NCBI GenBank assembly: GCA_021731365.1
Contig: JAKFXL010000049.1
Span: forward strand, 1 to 64,000
Reading direction: 5' to 3'
Source: Gammaproteobacteria bacterium
Lineage (GTDB): Bacteria > Pseudomonadota > Gammaproteobacteria > Tenderiales > Tenderiaceae
DNA: 64,000 nucleotides
Shown here: one piece after another, positions 8,955 through 16,174 of the stretch
Numbering within the stretch: the first letter of the stretch is position 1
Layout: each line of letters begins with the position of its first letter
Program-made: the position numbers and the translations under genes
Notes under the pieces: model-generated
What the model saw: only the letters and a program-made list of their open reading frames with translations
What the model was told of the DNA's origin: nothing
Database searches by the model: none

Positions 8955-10130
8955 ACCCACAGCAGGATCGTTACGTTTAGCCTCTGCAATAGAGCCAAAA
9001 GGCTCAAGAGGCCATGCCGTGATAATGATGGACTCATCCTTGGCAGCAGCCTTAAGGCCATAAGGAAGGTGTTCTAAAGAAAAACCAAGGGCAGCAAGCT
9101 GTTCACAAGTAAATTGCTCTTGCGCCCTGTAGGCAGTATCAAGCCACATAACAAGACACGTTTCACGAATAGAGTTTTTAATGACCCCGGTTAAACGAGG
9201 GCGATATTTATCAGATAGACCAATAACGTACCGTTCATTCTGGCTATAGTTAGCAGCAAGGTTTTCAGCGCGTATCTGTTCTGGTGTTTTAGGCGTTGGT
9301 TCTTTAACCGCCGACTGTGGTTGCGCGGTGTAAACAGGGCGCTGTTGAACAGCTGGTGGATTGGAATGGATGGTCTGGACCGAATTCTTAGAAACTGTTA
9401 AAGGTGTGGCAGGAGTGAAAAAATCGATTAATACATCAATCGCAAAAAATGTTGCAATGATCATTGCAGGAATACCAAACATAAAGCCAGGACGACGCCA
9501 AATGATTGTGCGCTTATCCATTACCGCACCTTTTTGTTCTACTCCATCACTATGACTTTTGTAAGCTCCAAAATACTTTGGATCATATTTTTTTGTACCT
9601 GACCCGATAGATTGGAATTTTTCTGGGCGTTTTGCTTCTAGCGCTTCCCACTTATAACGATTTTCTGCCCCCAACGCTGTGAGCTTGGTAAAGATGATTT
9701 TACGTTGAATACGACGACGCCAGATGTTGTGGAAGTCGCGGGTGTCTTGTCCCATAATTAATATATGCCATCCCGCATGGCCATGGGAGGCGATCCATGT
9801 AGACATTTCAGATGAGAGTTTTGAGCGGTCGGCTGGAAAATAATCTTGAAGCTCATCTATCACAATCATGATATCTGTTTCGCCGCCATTTCCTTGATCA
9901 TCAGGCAACGGCACAACTTCATAAATACGCGGTATATCTTTATTCGAAAGCTGAATCAATAACAGTCGACACTCCTCAAGGGTAAGACAGGCAAGGGACG
10001 CCATAACCTGATGGTCCATACCTGCAATATTGGTGTATATTTTTTTACGAGCCTTCAACCACTCAACCATCATAATGATTGCTTCATAACTCTTTCCGGA
10101 TCGTGGAAGACCTTCATGTGCAATGATCAT
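8946..10130 (-). CDS. zot: Zot-like assembly ATPase (pI)
   Basis: A 394-residue inner-membrane ATPase of the zonular occludens toxin family, needed to assemble and extrude filamentous virions. The cytoplasmic domain has Walker A GLPRSGKS at residues 7-14 and Walker B IMIVIDELQDYF near residue 90. A single membrane span (about residues 218-240, GFMFGIPAMIIATFFAIDVLI) is followed by a periplasmic tail. An AGGA motif lies seven bases before the ATG. It follows the pVI-like gene by nine bases, as in CTX-type phages. A separate toxin role is not implied by the sequence. Confidence 0.93.
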   Translation of the reverse strand: MIIAHEGLPRSGKSYEAIIMMVEWLKARKKIYTNIAGMDHQVMASLACLTLEECRLLLIQLSNKDIPRIYEVVPLPDDQGNGGETDIMIVIDELQDYFPADRSKLSSEMSTWIASHGHAGWHILIMGQDTRDFHNIWRRRIQRKIIFTKLTALGAENRYKWEALEAKRPEKFQSIGSGTKKYDPKYFGAYKSHSDGVEQKGAVMDKRTIIWRRPGFMFGIPAMIIATFFAIDVLIDFFTPATPLTVSKNSVQTIHSNPPAVQQRPVYTAQPQSAVKEPTPKTPEQIRAENLAANYSQNERYVIGLSDKYRPRLTGVIKNSIRETCLVMWLDTAYRAQEQFTCEQLAALGFSLEHLPYGLKAAAKDESIIITAWPLEPFGSIAEAKRNDPAVGGS

Positions 10131-10139
10131 TGTTTATTC

Positions 10140-10454
10140 CTACCACTTGCCAAGCGTAGAAAGCTTACGGCTATGACGAAAAACAAAAGCACTACCAATG
10201 ATTAACAGCGCCTCAGAAAACCCAGACACCATAAGAAAATAAGAAACAGAAGGATGAACAGAAGAAAGCAACGATTGCAAACCAGCCGATAAAAAATCAG
10301 GCACGGGGATTAGGTCAAAAACATCGGCCACACCCCCCAAAGAACCCTCAAGAGCAATGATGGGTAGCTCTGTGAAAAACTCAACAATAGAAGTCCATAT
10401 TTCATCGAGCCAATCAAAAAGACCATTCCACGCATTCTTTAACCACTCGAACAT
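10140..10454 (-). CDS. pVI-like minor coat protein (DUF2523 type)
   Basis: A 104-residue protein rich in aromatic and hydrophobic residues with membrane segments near the C-terminus (about 68-92, SYFLMVSGFSEALLIIGSAFVF) and a basic end (RHSRKLSTLGKW). Size and position directly between the pIII-like gene and zot match pVI, the minor protein that holds pIII on the virion end. GGAG precedes the ATG by eight bases. The gap to the pIII-like gene is three bases. Confidence 0.8.
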   Translation of the reverse strand: MFEWLKNAWNGLFDWLDEIWTSIVEFFTELPIIALEGSLGGVADVFDLIPVPDFLSAGLQSLLSSVHPSVSYFLMVSGFSEALLIIGSAFVFRHSRKLSTLGKW

Positions 10455-10457
10455 TTT

Positions 10458-11927
10458 CTAATCTCCAAACGCTATGCGAAAAGCCAAGAAGGAAGCGGCC
10501 AACAACACTATTGCCTTAATATAAGGCCAAATTTGAGTCATCGTTAGGGAGCAGTGCTGATCAAACGTAATAGTACCAATGTATGCATTATTGATAGACC
10601 ACACAGGACAAGTGCCAGAAACATCGACCTTGAAAAACGAGGTTACCGCAGAAAATATAGGTGACGCGGAAACGCGGTCAACAAACCCCCGAAGAACAGA
10701 CGTATATGTCCTGGACTCATCAGGAGAATAAAGGTCCCCCGGACCTCTGCCATCATAAGGGCCAAAATCACTATTGCCACATTGATCACCAACACAGTCA
10801 CCATCACCGCTGCCAGTACCAGTTCCACCACCTGTTGTTGTAGATGTAGTGGTGCCGTTTGGAGATGTATTAGTAGTGGTGGTTGATGTGGTCGATGGCA
10901 TAGATATAGACGGAGTAATATTAATAGTTGGGGTTATTGGTGGGACTTTAGGCATTGTGGTTGTGATCACTGTAGGGGTGTGTGTTGTGGTGCCGGTGAT
11001 AGTCGTTGATGTGATCCCGGTGACAGGATCAGTCACTGTGGTAGTGGTCGTTGTTGTTGTGCTGTTACCACCTGAAGATTCAGTAATGGTGATTGTAGTA
11101 CTAGAATTATCAAATATCGTGGTATTAGTGGTTGGTGTAATAGTTGTGGTAGTTTGGGTTGTTGTGTTGCCATCAACAACAGGTGGCCCGGCAGTGGTAA
11201 CGGCTGGTGGCTTTACCTTGATTAAATCTGGGGTGGAACTAATGGTAACTGGCGGTGGAGTTGGTGTAACTGGCGATTGTGATTGAGTACCAGTGTATAC
11301 ATACTCAAAATTACAGCCAGGACCAAAACCACCAGATGAATTAGTAGTATATGAAGAACATGAAGTAGTGCCAGAAGAGTAAGAAATGCACCCATCAGAA
11401 TCGATATTTTCAAAGCTAAATCCGGGGAATAGTTCCTCATTTGTCATTGACGGCGGAAAACTAGTACCGATTGGCGGTAATTTCTTCATTATGGTTTGTG
11501 TGAATTTCTGATCTTTTTTTGGACCGCATAAATCTTTAACAATACAGTTTTGTGTCGCATCGTCCCAAACCTTACCAATAGGGCAAGCGCAACTACCAGA
11601 GTCAGACGGGCCAGACGGATCAACCAATGTAGTGGAGTTAGGACAATTACCAAACGTTGGATAAGCATAGAAGATTGGCCATTCAGTACGTTTCGAATCA
11701 GCCCAGACACGATAGTACCAACCGTAAGCCCCCTCATTGGTCACGTTATAGCATCCATCATATGTGGATTTTGAACCATGAGAATCACAGGCGGCTTGTG
11801 GTGATGAATGAAAGGTATTATCCCAACGAGATAACCACTTAGGTTTGGGAACGGCGGCAAATACAGAAGAAGTAAAAGCAGTTAAAAAACAAAACAATAA
11901 TAACGCTGATAAAATCCGGCTAGCCAT
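10458..11927 (-). CDS. pIII-like adsorption protein with Thr-rich stalk
   Basis: A 489-residue secreted virion protein in the pIII position. A signal peptide (residues 1-25, ending VFA) is followed by a cysteine-containing N-terminal domain (about 30-220), a very threonine/serine/proline-rich linker (about 225-385), a short acidic glycine-rich segment with CVGDQC, a C-terminal domain and a terminal membrane anchor (about 462-486). This layout matches TspB/pIII receptor-binding proteins that attach to pili and the host envelope. The frame is open 17 codons upstream, but AAGGGG precedes the ATG at 11927 and gives a proper signal peptide. The Thr-rich tract creates a long valine-rich antisense frame that is not a gene. 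Confidence 0.82.
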   Translation of the reverse strand: MASRILSALLLFCFLTAFTSSVFAAVPKPKWLSRWDNTFHSSPQAACDSHGSKSTYDGCYNVTNEGAYGWYYRVWADSKRTEWPIFYAYPTFGNCPNSTTLVDPSGPSDSGSCACPIGKVWDDATQNCIVKDLCGPKKDQKFTQTIMKKLPPIGTSFPPSMTNEELFPGFSFENIDSDGCISYSSGTTSCSSYTTNSSGGFGPGCNFEYVYTGTQSQSPVTPTPPPVTISSTPDLIKVKPPAVTTAGPPVVDGNTTTQTTTTITPTTNTTIFDNSSTTITITESSGGNSTTTTTTTTVTDPVTGITSTTITGTTTHTPTVITTTMPKVPPITPTINITPSISMPSTTSTTTTNTSPNGTTTSTTTGGGTGTGSGDGDCVGDQCGNSDFGPYDGRGPGDLYSPDESRTYTSVLRGFVDRVSASPIFSAVTSFFKVDVSGTCPVWSINNAYIGTITFDQHCSLTMTQIWPYIKAIVLLAASFLAFRIAFGD

Positions 11928-12009
11928 GAGTAAACCCCTTGACAACAAGTGACGCGCATAGCATCCCTTGACACGCAAAAAGTATTAAAAAAATCATTTA
12001 ACATCACCT

Positions 12010-12040
12010 CAAAAAAAAAGGCGGGGATAACCCCGCCCTT
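12010..12040 (-). terminator. Terminator after the major coat gene
   Basis: Reading the minus strand, the stem GGCGGGG / CCCCGCC is followed by nine T. It lies just after the coat-protein stop codon and before the pIII-like gene. A terminator directly after gene VIII is a standard inovirus feature that lets coat protein be made in large excess. Confidence 0.9.
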
Positions 12041-12044
12041 TGCC

Positions 12045-12179
12045 TTAGCGGAACCAGCTAATGACTTTGTTAAAACCCCACTTTGCAACGCCGGGCAAAA
12101 TCATGATTGCTGCAATAGCGGTAAGAGCAGCAACGATTGTGGTGGCGTCTACTGCTGATGTGACGGATGAAAAATCCAT
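12045..12179 (-). CDS. Major coat protein (pVIII-like), no leader peptide
   Basis: A 44-residue protein: an acidic, small-residue N-terminus (MDFSSVTSAVDATT), one hydrophobic span (about 15-32) and a basic amphipathic end (KWGFNKVISWFR). This is the form of an inovirus major coat protein. AGAGG precedes the ATG by eight bases and a strong terminator follows the stop. Most pVIII proteins are made with a signal peptide; this one has none, as in phage Pf3, whose coat protein is also 44 residues and inserts through YidC. The comparison with Pf3 is from family knowledge, not sequence identity. Confidence 0.85.
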   Translation of the reverse strand: MDFSSVTSAVDATTIVAALTAIAAIMILPGVAKWGFNKVISWFR

Positions 12180-12182
12180 ATG

Positions 12183-12443
12183 TTAATCCTCTTGATTGGG
12201 TTTAAAAAAATTGACCACGACACCCAGCCCCCACGCGGTCAGATAACAGATAAGTGGCAAAGCAAAAAAGATCAGCCACATTTGACCCAGGTCACTGGCG
12301 GTGGGCATAGTAAAAATGTCTACCAGTGTTGGGTAACTTGTAAATTCTGAGGCCGTCAAGAGCACAAGATCAGCACATGATTCAACCGGGATGGTTGTTA
12401 CATACAACATGGCATTTGAATCTTGTGCGACACAGACGGCCAT
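12183..12443 (-). CDS. Small phage membrane protein upstream of coat gene
   Basis: An 86-residue protein with a polar N-terminal half containing two cysteines and a C-terminal membrane span (about 54-76, MWLIFFALPLICYLTAWGLGVVV) with a short cytoplasmic tail (NFFKPNQED). It lies between the ssDNA-binding gene and the major coat gene, the position of pVII/pIX-type minor proteins in other inoviruses. It is longer than typical pVII or pIX, so the assignment is positional only. The spacing to the coat gene is three bases, suggesting translational coupling. Confidence 0.65.
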   Translation of the reverse strand: MAVCVAQDSNAMLYVTTIPVESCADLVLLTASEFTSYPTLVDIFTMPTASDLGQMWLIFFALPLICYLTAWGLGVVVNFFKPNQED

Positions 12444-12446
12444 GAG

Positions 12447-12752
12447 TTAGCTGGCCTTTGATATGGGTTGATGGCCGGGTTTGGTCACTGGCCGCAACGC
12501 GATAGCTTCCATGGCGATCTTTCCACCGGCACCGGGTTTGATATTTACTTGCAGCTCAAATTCACCGGGCAGACTGCCGGGCTTGATGGTGTCGAAGAGA
12601 GCATAGGGACAGCCGATTTTCATCACTTCTAAACCGATGTTGTTTTCATCACCTTCTTTTGATGCTTGGGCAACAAAGAGGGAAGCCATTTTGTTACCTT
12701 CAATATCAAAGCGACGGCCACCGAGTACTTGAGCGGTTATTACATTTTGCAT
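12447..12752 (-). CDS. Probable phage ssDNA-binding protein (pV-like)
   Basis: A 101-residue cytoplasmic protein with no membrane segment, in the genomic position of pV, which coats single-stranded phage DNA and switches replication to packaging. AGGAGAT precedes the start by an ideal distance, fitting a highly expressed protein. The string ALFDTIKPGSLPGEFELQVNIKPGAGGK suggests beta strands as in OB-fold binding proteins. Sequence motifs alone are not decisive; the call rests mainly on size, position and expression signal. Confidence 0.6.
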   Translation of the reverse strand: MQNVITAQVLGGRRFDIEGNKMASLFVAQASKEGDENNIGLEVMKIGCPYALFDTIKPGSLPGEFELQVNIKPGAGGKIAMEAIALRPVTKPGHQPISKAS

Positions 12753-12757
12753 GGTTG

Positions 12758-13003
12758 TTATCTCCTGTGATTTTCCGGCGCTGTTTTAGTCCCTCTTTCT
12801 CCAGTTGCCGGGTAATCTGGTGAGGGTGAGTCGTTTTTGTAGGGTTGATAGCTTTTGTCGTGAATGTGGGTAAGGCAGGCGTGATATAAGCCGCTGTCTT
12901 TTAAACAGCGACGATAACCGGCTGATTGCAGTTGGCACTGTTCGCCCGTGTTGTGGTCATGGGCTTGGCATTGACTGTTACGGCGATGTTTTAGGATGGC
13001 CAT
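12758..13003 (-). CDS. Small cysteine-rich phage protein, unknown
   Basis: An 81-residue hydrophilic protein with five cysteines and several histidines in the first 47 residues (CQAHDHNTGEQCQLQSAGY, then RRCLKDSGLYHACLTHIH). The spacing could bind a metal ion. The C-terminal third is proline-rich and probably disordered. It is tightly packed between two other phage genes, with an AAGGG-type ribosome-binding site. No family is recognised. Confidence 0.55.
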   Translation of the reverse strand: MAILKHRRNSQCQAHDHNTGEQCQLQSAGYRRCLKDSGLYHACLTHIHDKSYQPYKNDSPSPDYPATGERGTKTAPENHRR

Positions 13004-13006
13004 TCT

Positions 13007-13297
13007 TTAACCCTTTTTTGGTTCTGCAAGGTGGGGGTAGGGGTGTGATACATCAGTGAAGGTGTGGCCCTGTTGAGTGCAAGGCGCTGCTCCTGATGAT
13101 GTGGTTGCCCGTAGTGGGTTTGCACCGGCCCGGTAGTACGGCTGGTTTTGCCGCGAATGGGATCGGGTGGTCATTGATTCAAGGCGGCGCGTGGTGAGTG
13201 TGGCGGCGTCTATTAAGCTGCGACGGTATGCCATTAGCTCAAGACCGATTAAGGCGATGGCGAACAGGCATACCATTAGAAATAGGATTAGTGACAT
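13007..13297 (-). CDS. Small phage membrane protein, unknown
   Basis: A 96-residue protein with an N-terminal membrane span (residues 2-22, LILFLMVCLFAIALIGLELMA) and a basic, probably disordered remainder. Its ATG overlaps the end of the upstream gene by ten bases and is preceded by GGGGGT, so translation is probably coupled. It could be a minor virion or membrane protein; nothing in the sequence decides. Confidence 0.55.
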   Translation of the reverse strand: MSLILFLMVCLFAIALIGLELMAYRRSLIDAATLTTRRLESMTTRSHSRQNQPYYRAGANPLRATTSSGAAPCTQQGHTFTDVSHPYPHLAEPKKG

Positions 13298-13851
13298 ACA
13301 GACCCCCAGCCGGTGGGGTAGCCGCTGTAACGGGTGTGGCTTGGGTAGATCAGCAGGGAGCGGGCTTTGGCGCTATCACGTATCACTATGCTTTTGCGGC
13401 CAGTCACTTCACTTTGCAGCAGTAGCGCGGAACGGCACTGCATGAGCAGGCGGTAGCCTTCTTGCCATGTGGTGGCGCGGGCTATGTATTGCTCTGAATC
13501 ATCATTAATAGAGGGTTCATCAAAATCAGTACAGGTGAATGATTCAAATAAAAATGCGCCCTGCTGCTGCAAAAATTTAGGGGAGGGGGTAGCAGTGTCA
13601 GCCGGGAGGGACCGAGCAGGGCGCGAAACAGGTTGATTGATTAGGCAGGCGCGTTTAAAGCGAAGGTTATATTCACGGAATGGTTCAGCCTTATAACGCC
13701 ATACAACAGTAATGGTACCGCCACCGTTAGAGATAAAACGGCCCTTAGCGCCATTCATGGCCACCCACTGGCCACGGTTAAAGGTTAGGGCGCAGGCCTG
13801 TAAGGCTTCACAGATAACAGAGGTGAGTTCAACAGTGCGGTGAAAGGTCAT
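13288..13851 (-). CDS. Phage early protein, unknown
   Basis: A 187-residue soluble protein of unknown function. It starts at an ATGA overlap with the excisionase-like gene (ATG at 13851), a sign of translational coupling. No recognised domain; the middle (about 85-105) looks like a linker and the C-terminal half includes SEQYIARATTWQEGYRLLMQ. The coding segment 13475-13521 is repeated at 16089-16135 beyond the cargo block, so part of this gene was duplicated during rearrangement of the element. It may belong to replication control given its place in the early operon. Confidence 0.6.
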   Translation of the reverse strand: MTFHRTVELTSVICEALQACALTFNRGQWVAMNGAKGRFISNGGGTITVVWRYKAEPFREYNLRFKRACLINQPVSRPARSLPADTATPSPKFLQQQGAFLFESFTCTDFDEPSINDDSEQYIARATTWQEGYRLLMQCRSALLLQSEVTGRKSIVIRDSAKARSLLIYPSHTRYSGYPTGWGSVCH

Positions 13852-14054
13852 AGCTGGCCTTCCTTTTCCATGCACTCTTTAGTTAAGAGCGCGAGGTTAA
13901 CCAAACGATGTTTTCCCATCTTGATAGAGGGCAGATAACCGCGATCTATCCAGCCATTGATAACGCCGAGGTCAACACCTACGAGTTCAGAGAATTTTTC
14001 TCTTTCCATAACCGGGACATTTGCTTGACTGGTCACGTTTAAAAGTGATTCCAT
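13848..14054 (-). CDS. Excisionase-like helix-turn-helix protein
   Basis: A 68-residue DNA-binding protein. Residues 19-60 (EKFSELVGVDLGVINGWIDR then GYLPSIKMGKHRLVNL) have the MerR/excisionase-like winged helix pattern in which a helix-turn-helix is followed by a G-x-x-R/K strand. The open frame extends 39 codons upstream, but GTGGAG lies eight bases before the ATG at 14054. It is the first gene of the minus-strand phage operon and is divergent from the XRE repressor. It may be the recombination directionality factor or a transcription regulator. Confidence 0.68.
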   Translation of the reverse strand: MESLLNVTSQANVPVMEREKFSELVGVDLGVINGWIDRGYLPSIKMGKHRLVNLALLTKECMEKEGQL

Positions 14055-14158
14055 GTCTGTTGCTCCACTATGATTAACTATATTCAGAAAATATGGCGTC
14101 TCACGGATATGGTAGAGATGCACCACAGTTACTAAACAGTATAGTAGATAAACACCAC
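14055..14158. promoter_or_regulatory. Divergent prophage promoter/operator region
   Basis: This 104-bp gap separates the minus-strand early operon from the plus-strand repressor, so it must hold both promoters. An imperfect palindrome TACTAAACAGTATAGTA lies at 14130-14146, just before the repressor start, and is a candidate operator. AT-rich stretches near 14075-14095 could serve as -10 elements. Assignments are by position only. Confidence 0.5.
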
Positions 14159-14443
14159 ATGTCAAGCACAATAAACATAAAGATTAGAGAATTAAGAGAA
14201 GGCCTAGGACTAGGCAGACAGGCATTTGTAGACAGAACAGGAATACCTAAAAACACATTAATAAAAGTAGAGCAGGGTTATCACGATCCAAGTTATACAA
14301 CTATAAAAGCAATTATCGATGTGTGGCCGGAGTACACGTTATGGCTAATGAACGACCAGGTAGCACCAGAGGCAGGGCAAATCAGCCCAGAAATTGAAAT
14401 AGCCAGATCAAACTCCCCGAAGGCAGAAAACAAAGCTGGGTAA
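14159..14443 (+). CDS. XRE-type prophage repressor
   Basis: A 94-residue regulator with an N-terminal helix-turn-helix (about residues 7-60; IRELREGLGLGRQAFVDRTG, then IPKNTLIKVEQG) and a C-terminal segment IDVWPEYTLWLMNDQVAPEAGQISPE. This WPxxxxWL...PxxGQxxP ending also occurs in the regulator at 17716-18000. It is divergent from the excisionase-like gene and probably maintains lysogeny in the manner of RstR. The frame is open upstream to 14093, but the ATG at 14159 is the one that leaves an intergenic operator. Confidence 0.8.
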   Translation: MSSTINIKIRELREGLGLGRQAFVDRTGIPKNTLIKVEQGYHDPSYTTIKAIIDVWPEYTLWLMNDQVAPEAGQISPEIEIARSNSPKAENKAG

Positions 14444-14510
14444 TCGCAAGGAAGGCGATAGATAGAGGGTGGTTCAGGGAGCAGTAGGCAAATTAGAGCG
14501 GGGGCTCAAA

Positions 14511-14822
14511 ATGAAAATGATACTTATAAAACTAGGAATGCTATCAATAACTATTGGTGGATTCCTTATCCTATGGCAAGTGTTCAGCAACAGTATGTTG
14601 AACTTCTCTACAGAAATGATTAATAAATCTGAAGCCATAAAACAGAACCAAGCCACATCATCGAGCTTAAACACACACTCTCCAGCAAGCACAGCCAGTT
14701 ACGAAACAGTATGGGTAAAAGGTCGATCCTTAGATGAATGCATGGGGCCTGAAAAAATGATGGACGAAAATACGGTTCAATGTCGTAGCGGCTATTACGA
14801 AAAAATACCAGTGCATAAATAA
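14511..14822 (+). CDS. Cargo membrane protein A1, unknown
   Basis: A 103-residue protein with one N-terminal membrane span (about residues 5-25) and a soluble domain holding two cysteines in GRSLDECMGPEKMM and ENTVQCRSGYYEK. The cysteines could form a disulfide outside the cytoplasm. The start at 14511 is supported by GAGCGGGGG upstream. From 14615 to its stop the DNA is duplicated at 15336-15543. It is the first gene of an AT-rich plus-strand cargo block downstream of the repressor. No family is recognised. Confidence 0.6.
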   Translation: MKMILIKLGMLSITIGGFLILWQVFSNSMLNFSTEMINKSEAIKQNQATSSSLNTHSPASTASYETVWVKGRSLDECMGPEKMMDENTVQCRSGYYEKIPVHK

Positions 14823-14864
14823 AGTGATGTTGTTCTAGGCTAAAAATTAGAGCGGAGGCTCAGC

Positions 14865-15344
14865 ATGAAAATAGAATTAACCGGACTTATATTTGTAATC
14901 ATTGGGTTGGTTGTACTTGTAGCTGTCATGAAAAACAAGAAAACCACAGAAATATCCAATTCAAAATATCTTAAAACACAACTGTTATCTGCACCAGAAC
15001 AGGTAATGTTTCATAAACTCAACGTATGCCTACCTGATCACATCGTTCTTGCCCAGGTTGCCTTTAGTCAAATGCTTCAAGCAAAAGGCGGCACATCAAA
15101 AGAAGATTTTAGCAAGTACGGAAGGGCACGACAGAAAGTAGCGGATTTTGTTATTTGTGATAAAGCATTCAATATCATAGCAGCGATTGAAATCGACGAT
15201 AAATCACATAAAAAAGATAAAGACGAAGCAAGAGACCAGATATTAATGGAAGCAGGCATTCCAACAATCAGATGGAAGGCCGTGAACTTGCCCAATGATG
15301 AAGAAATAAAACAAAGAATAAATACAATTATTCATAATGATTAA
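14865..15344 (+). CDS. Membrane-anchored DUF2726 protein, copy 1
   Basis: A 159-residue protein with an N-terminal membrane span (residues 5-22) and a cytoplasmic DUF2726 domain (about 38-155). The core VADFVICDKAFNIIAAIEID, then DKSH, carries D94, E109 and D111, and GIPTIRW forms a later strand. This pattern is shared with Vsr/DUF559-type restriction-endonuclease folds, so a nuclease-like activity is possible. GCGGAGG precedes the start. It pairs with the upstream two-cysteine membrane protein, and the pair is duplicated downstream. A role in superinfection exclusion or defence is a guess based on its prophage location. Confidence 0.75.
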   Translation: MKIELTGLIFVIIGLVVLVAVMKNKKTTEISNSKYLKTQLLSAPEQVMFHKLNVCLPDHIVLAQVAFSQMLQAKGGTSKEDFSKYGRARQKVADFVICDKAFNIIAAIEIDDKSHKKDKDEARDQILMEAGIPTIRWKAVNLPNDEEIKQRINTIIHND

Positions 15345-15543
15345 TAAATCTAGGGCCATAAAACAGAACCCCGTTACATCATCGAGCTTAAACACACACT
15401 CTCCAGCAAGCACAGCCAGTTACGAAACAGTATGGGTAAAAGGTCGATCCTTAGATGAATGTATGGGGCCTGAAAAAATGATGGACGAAAATACGGTTCA
15501 ATGTCGCAGCGGCTATTACGAAAAAGTACCGGTGTATAAATAA
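15337..15543 (+). CDS. Truncated copy A2 of the cargo membrane protein
   Basis: A 68-residue frame that repeats the C-terminal two thirds of the protein at 14511-14822 almost exactly, including both cysteines, but lacks the membrane span. It starts inside the last codons of DUF2726 copy 1. Without an anchor or signal it cannot reach the same location, so it is probably a non-functional by-product of the duplication, although the frame is intact. Confidence 0.5.
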   Translation: MINKSRAIKQNPVTSSSLNTHSPASTASYETVWVKGRSLDECMGPEKMMDENTVQCRSGYYEKVPVYK

Positions 15544-15544
15544 C

Positions 15545-16111
15545 ATGATGCTGCTCATTGGGGTTGTACTTATCATTCTGGTGGCGATAGTACTAATAGC
15601 CCTTAAAGATAAAAATAAAAGAAAACCAAAAGAGAGACGTGATCCTGAATGGATAAAGACAGAAGTAAAAATGCCGGATAAACCAATCGAGGAAACAGAA
15701 GTATCCAATTCAAAATATTTTAAGAAACAACCGTTGTCTGTACCAGAGCAGGTAATGTTTCACAAGCTAAAATTATGCTTACCTAATCACATCATCCTTG
15801 CCCAAGTTGCCTTCAGCCAAATGATAGGAGCTGAAGACGGGACAAAAAAAGAGAACGATAGTAAGTTTGCACGAGCCAAGCAAAAAGTCGCCGATTTTGT
15901 TATTTGCGATAAAGCGTTCAATATCATAGCAGCGATTGAAATCGACGATAAATCACACAAGAAAGAAACAGATGAAGCAAGGGACCAGATACTAATGGAG
16001 GCAGGTATTCCAACAATCAGATGGAAGGCTGTGAACCTGCCCAATGATGGCGAAATAAAACAGGCGATAGCCCTCTTGAAATGTGATAGCGCGGGCTATG
16101 TATTGCTCTGA
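15545..16111 (+). CDS. Membrane-anchored DUF2726 protein, copy 2
   Basis: A 188-residue paralogue of the protein at 14865-15344. A new N-terminal membrane span (residues 1-20, MMLLIGVVLIILVAIVLIAL) and a basic linker precede the conserved DUF2726 domain, whose core VADFVICDKAFNIIAAIEID is identical to copy 1. The last eleven residues (KCDSAGYVLL region) come from reading into a displaced fragment of the phage gene at 13288-13851, so the native C-terminus has been replaced. Divergence concentrated in the membrane part and linker suggests the copies have been kept and specialised. Confidence 0.7.
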   Translation: MMLLIGVVLIILVAIVLIALKDKNKRKPKERRDPEWIKTEVKMPDKPIEETEVSNSKYFKKQPLSVPEQVMFHKLKLCLPNHIILAQVAFSQMIGAEDGTKKENDSKFARAKQKVADFVICDKAFNIIAAIEIDDKSHKKETDEARDQILMEAGIPTIRWKAVNLPNDGEIKQAIALLKCDSAGYVLL

Positions 16112-16135
16112 ATCATCATCAATAGAGGGTTCATC
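16089..16135. repeat. Displaced 47-bp fragment of phage gene
   Basis: This segment matches 13475-13521 at 46 of 47 positions, in the same orientation. At 13475 it is internal to the phage early gene; here it is an isolated fragment at the right end of the cargo block. It marks a recombination junction, for example between two related or tandem prophages. Confidence 0.85.
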
Positions 16136-16174
16136 TTGGTTGAATCCAAGGTTTATTTCAATCTAAGCAAGAGC

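Larger units (their letters stand above)
14615..16060 (+). repeat. Tandem duplication of the cargo gene pair
   Basis: Segment 14615-14822 (3' part of gene A1) is nearly identical to 15336-15543, an offset of 721 bases. The following DUF2726 genes are also homologous (about 14955-15320 against 15704-16060, offset 749) but more diverged. The upstream junction falls at a shared 16-bp AATGATTAATAAATCT. The second copy of gene A lacks its membrane anchor. A unit of gene A plus gene B was therefore duplicated in tandem. Confidence 0.9.

Noticed and set aside
10849..11286. 145-codon valine-rich frame on the plus strand inside the pIII-like gene
   Set aside because: It is the complement of the Thr-rich repeat tract (ACN codons read as valine-type codons in antisense) and has no ribosome-binding site or domain.
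13475..16135. Cargo block flanked by 47-bp repeats as a transposon
   Set aside because: No transposase, terminal inverted repeats or target duplications are seen; the repeats are a fragment of a phage gene, so recombination is more likely.
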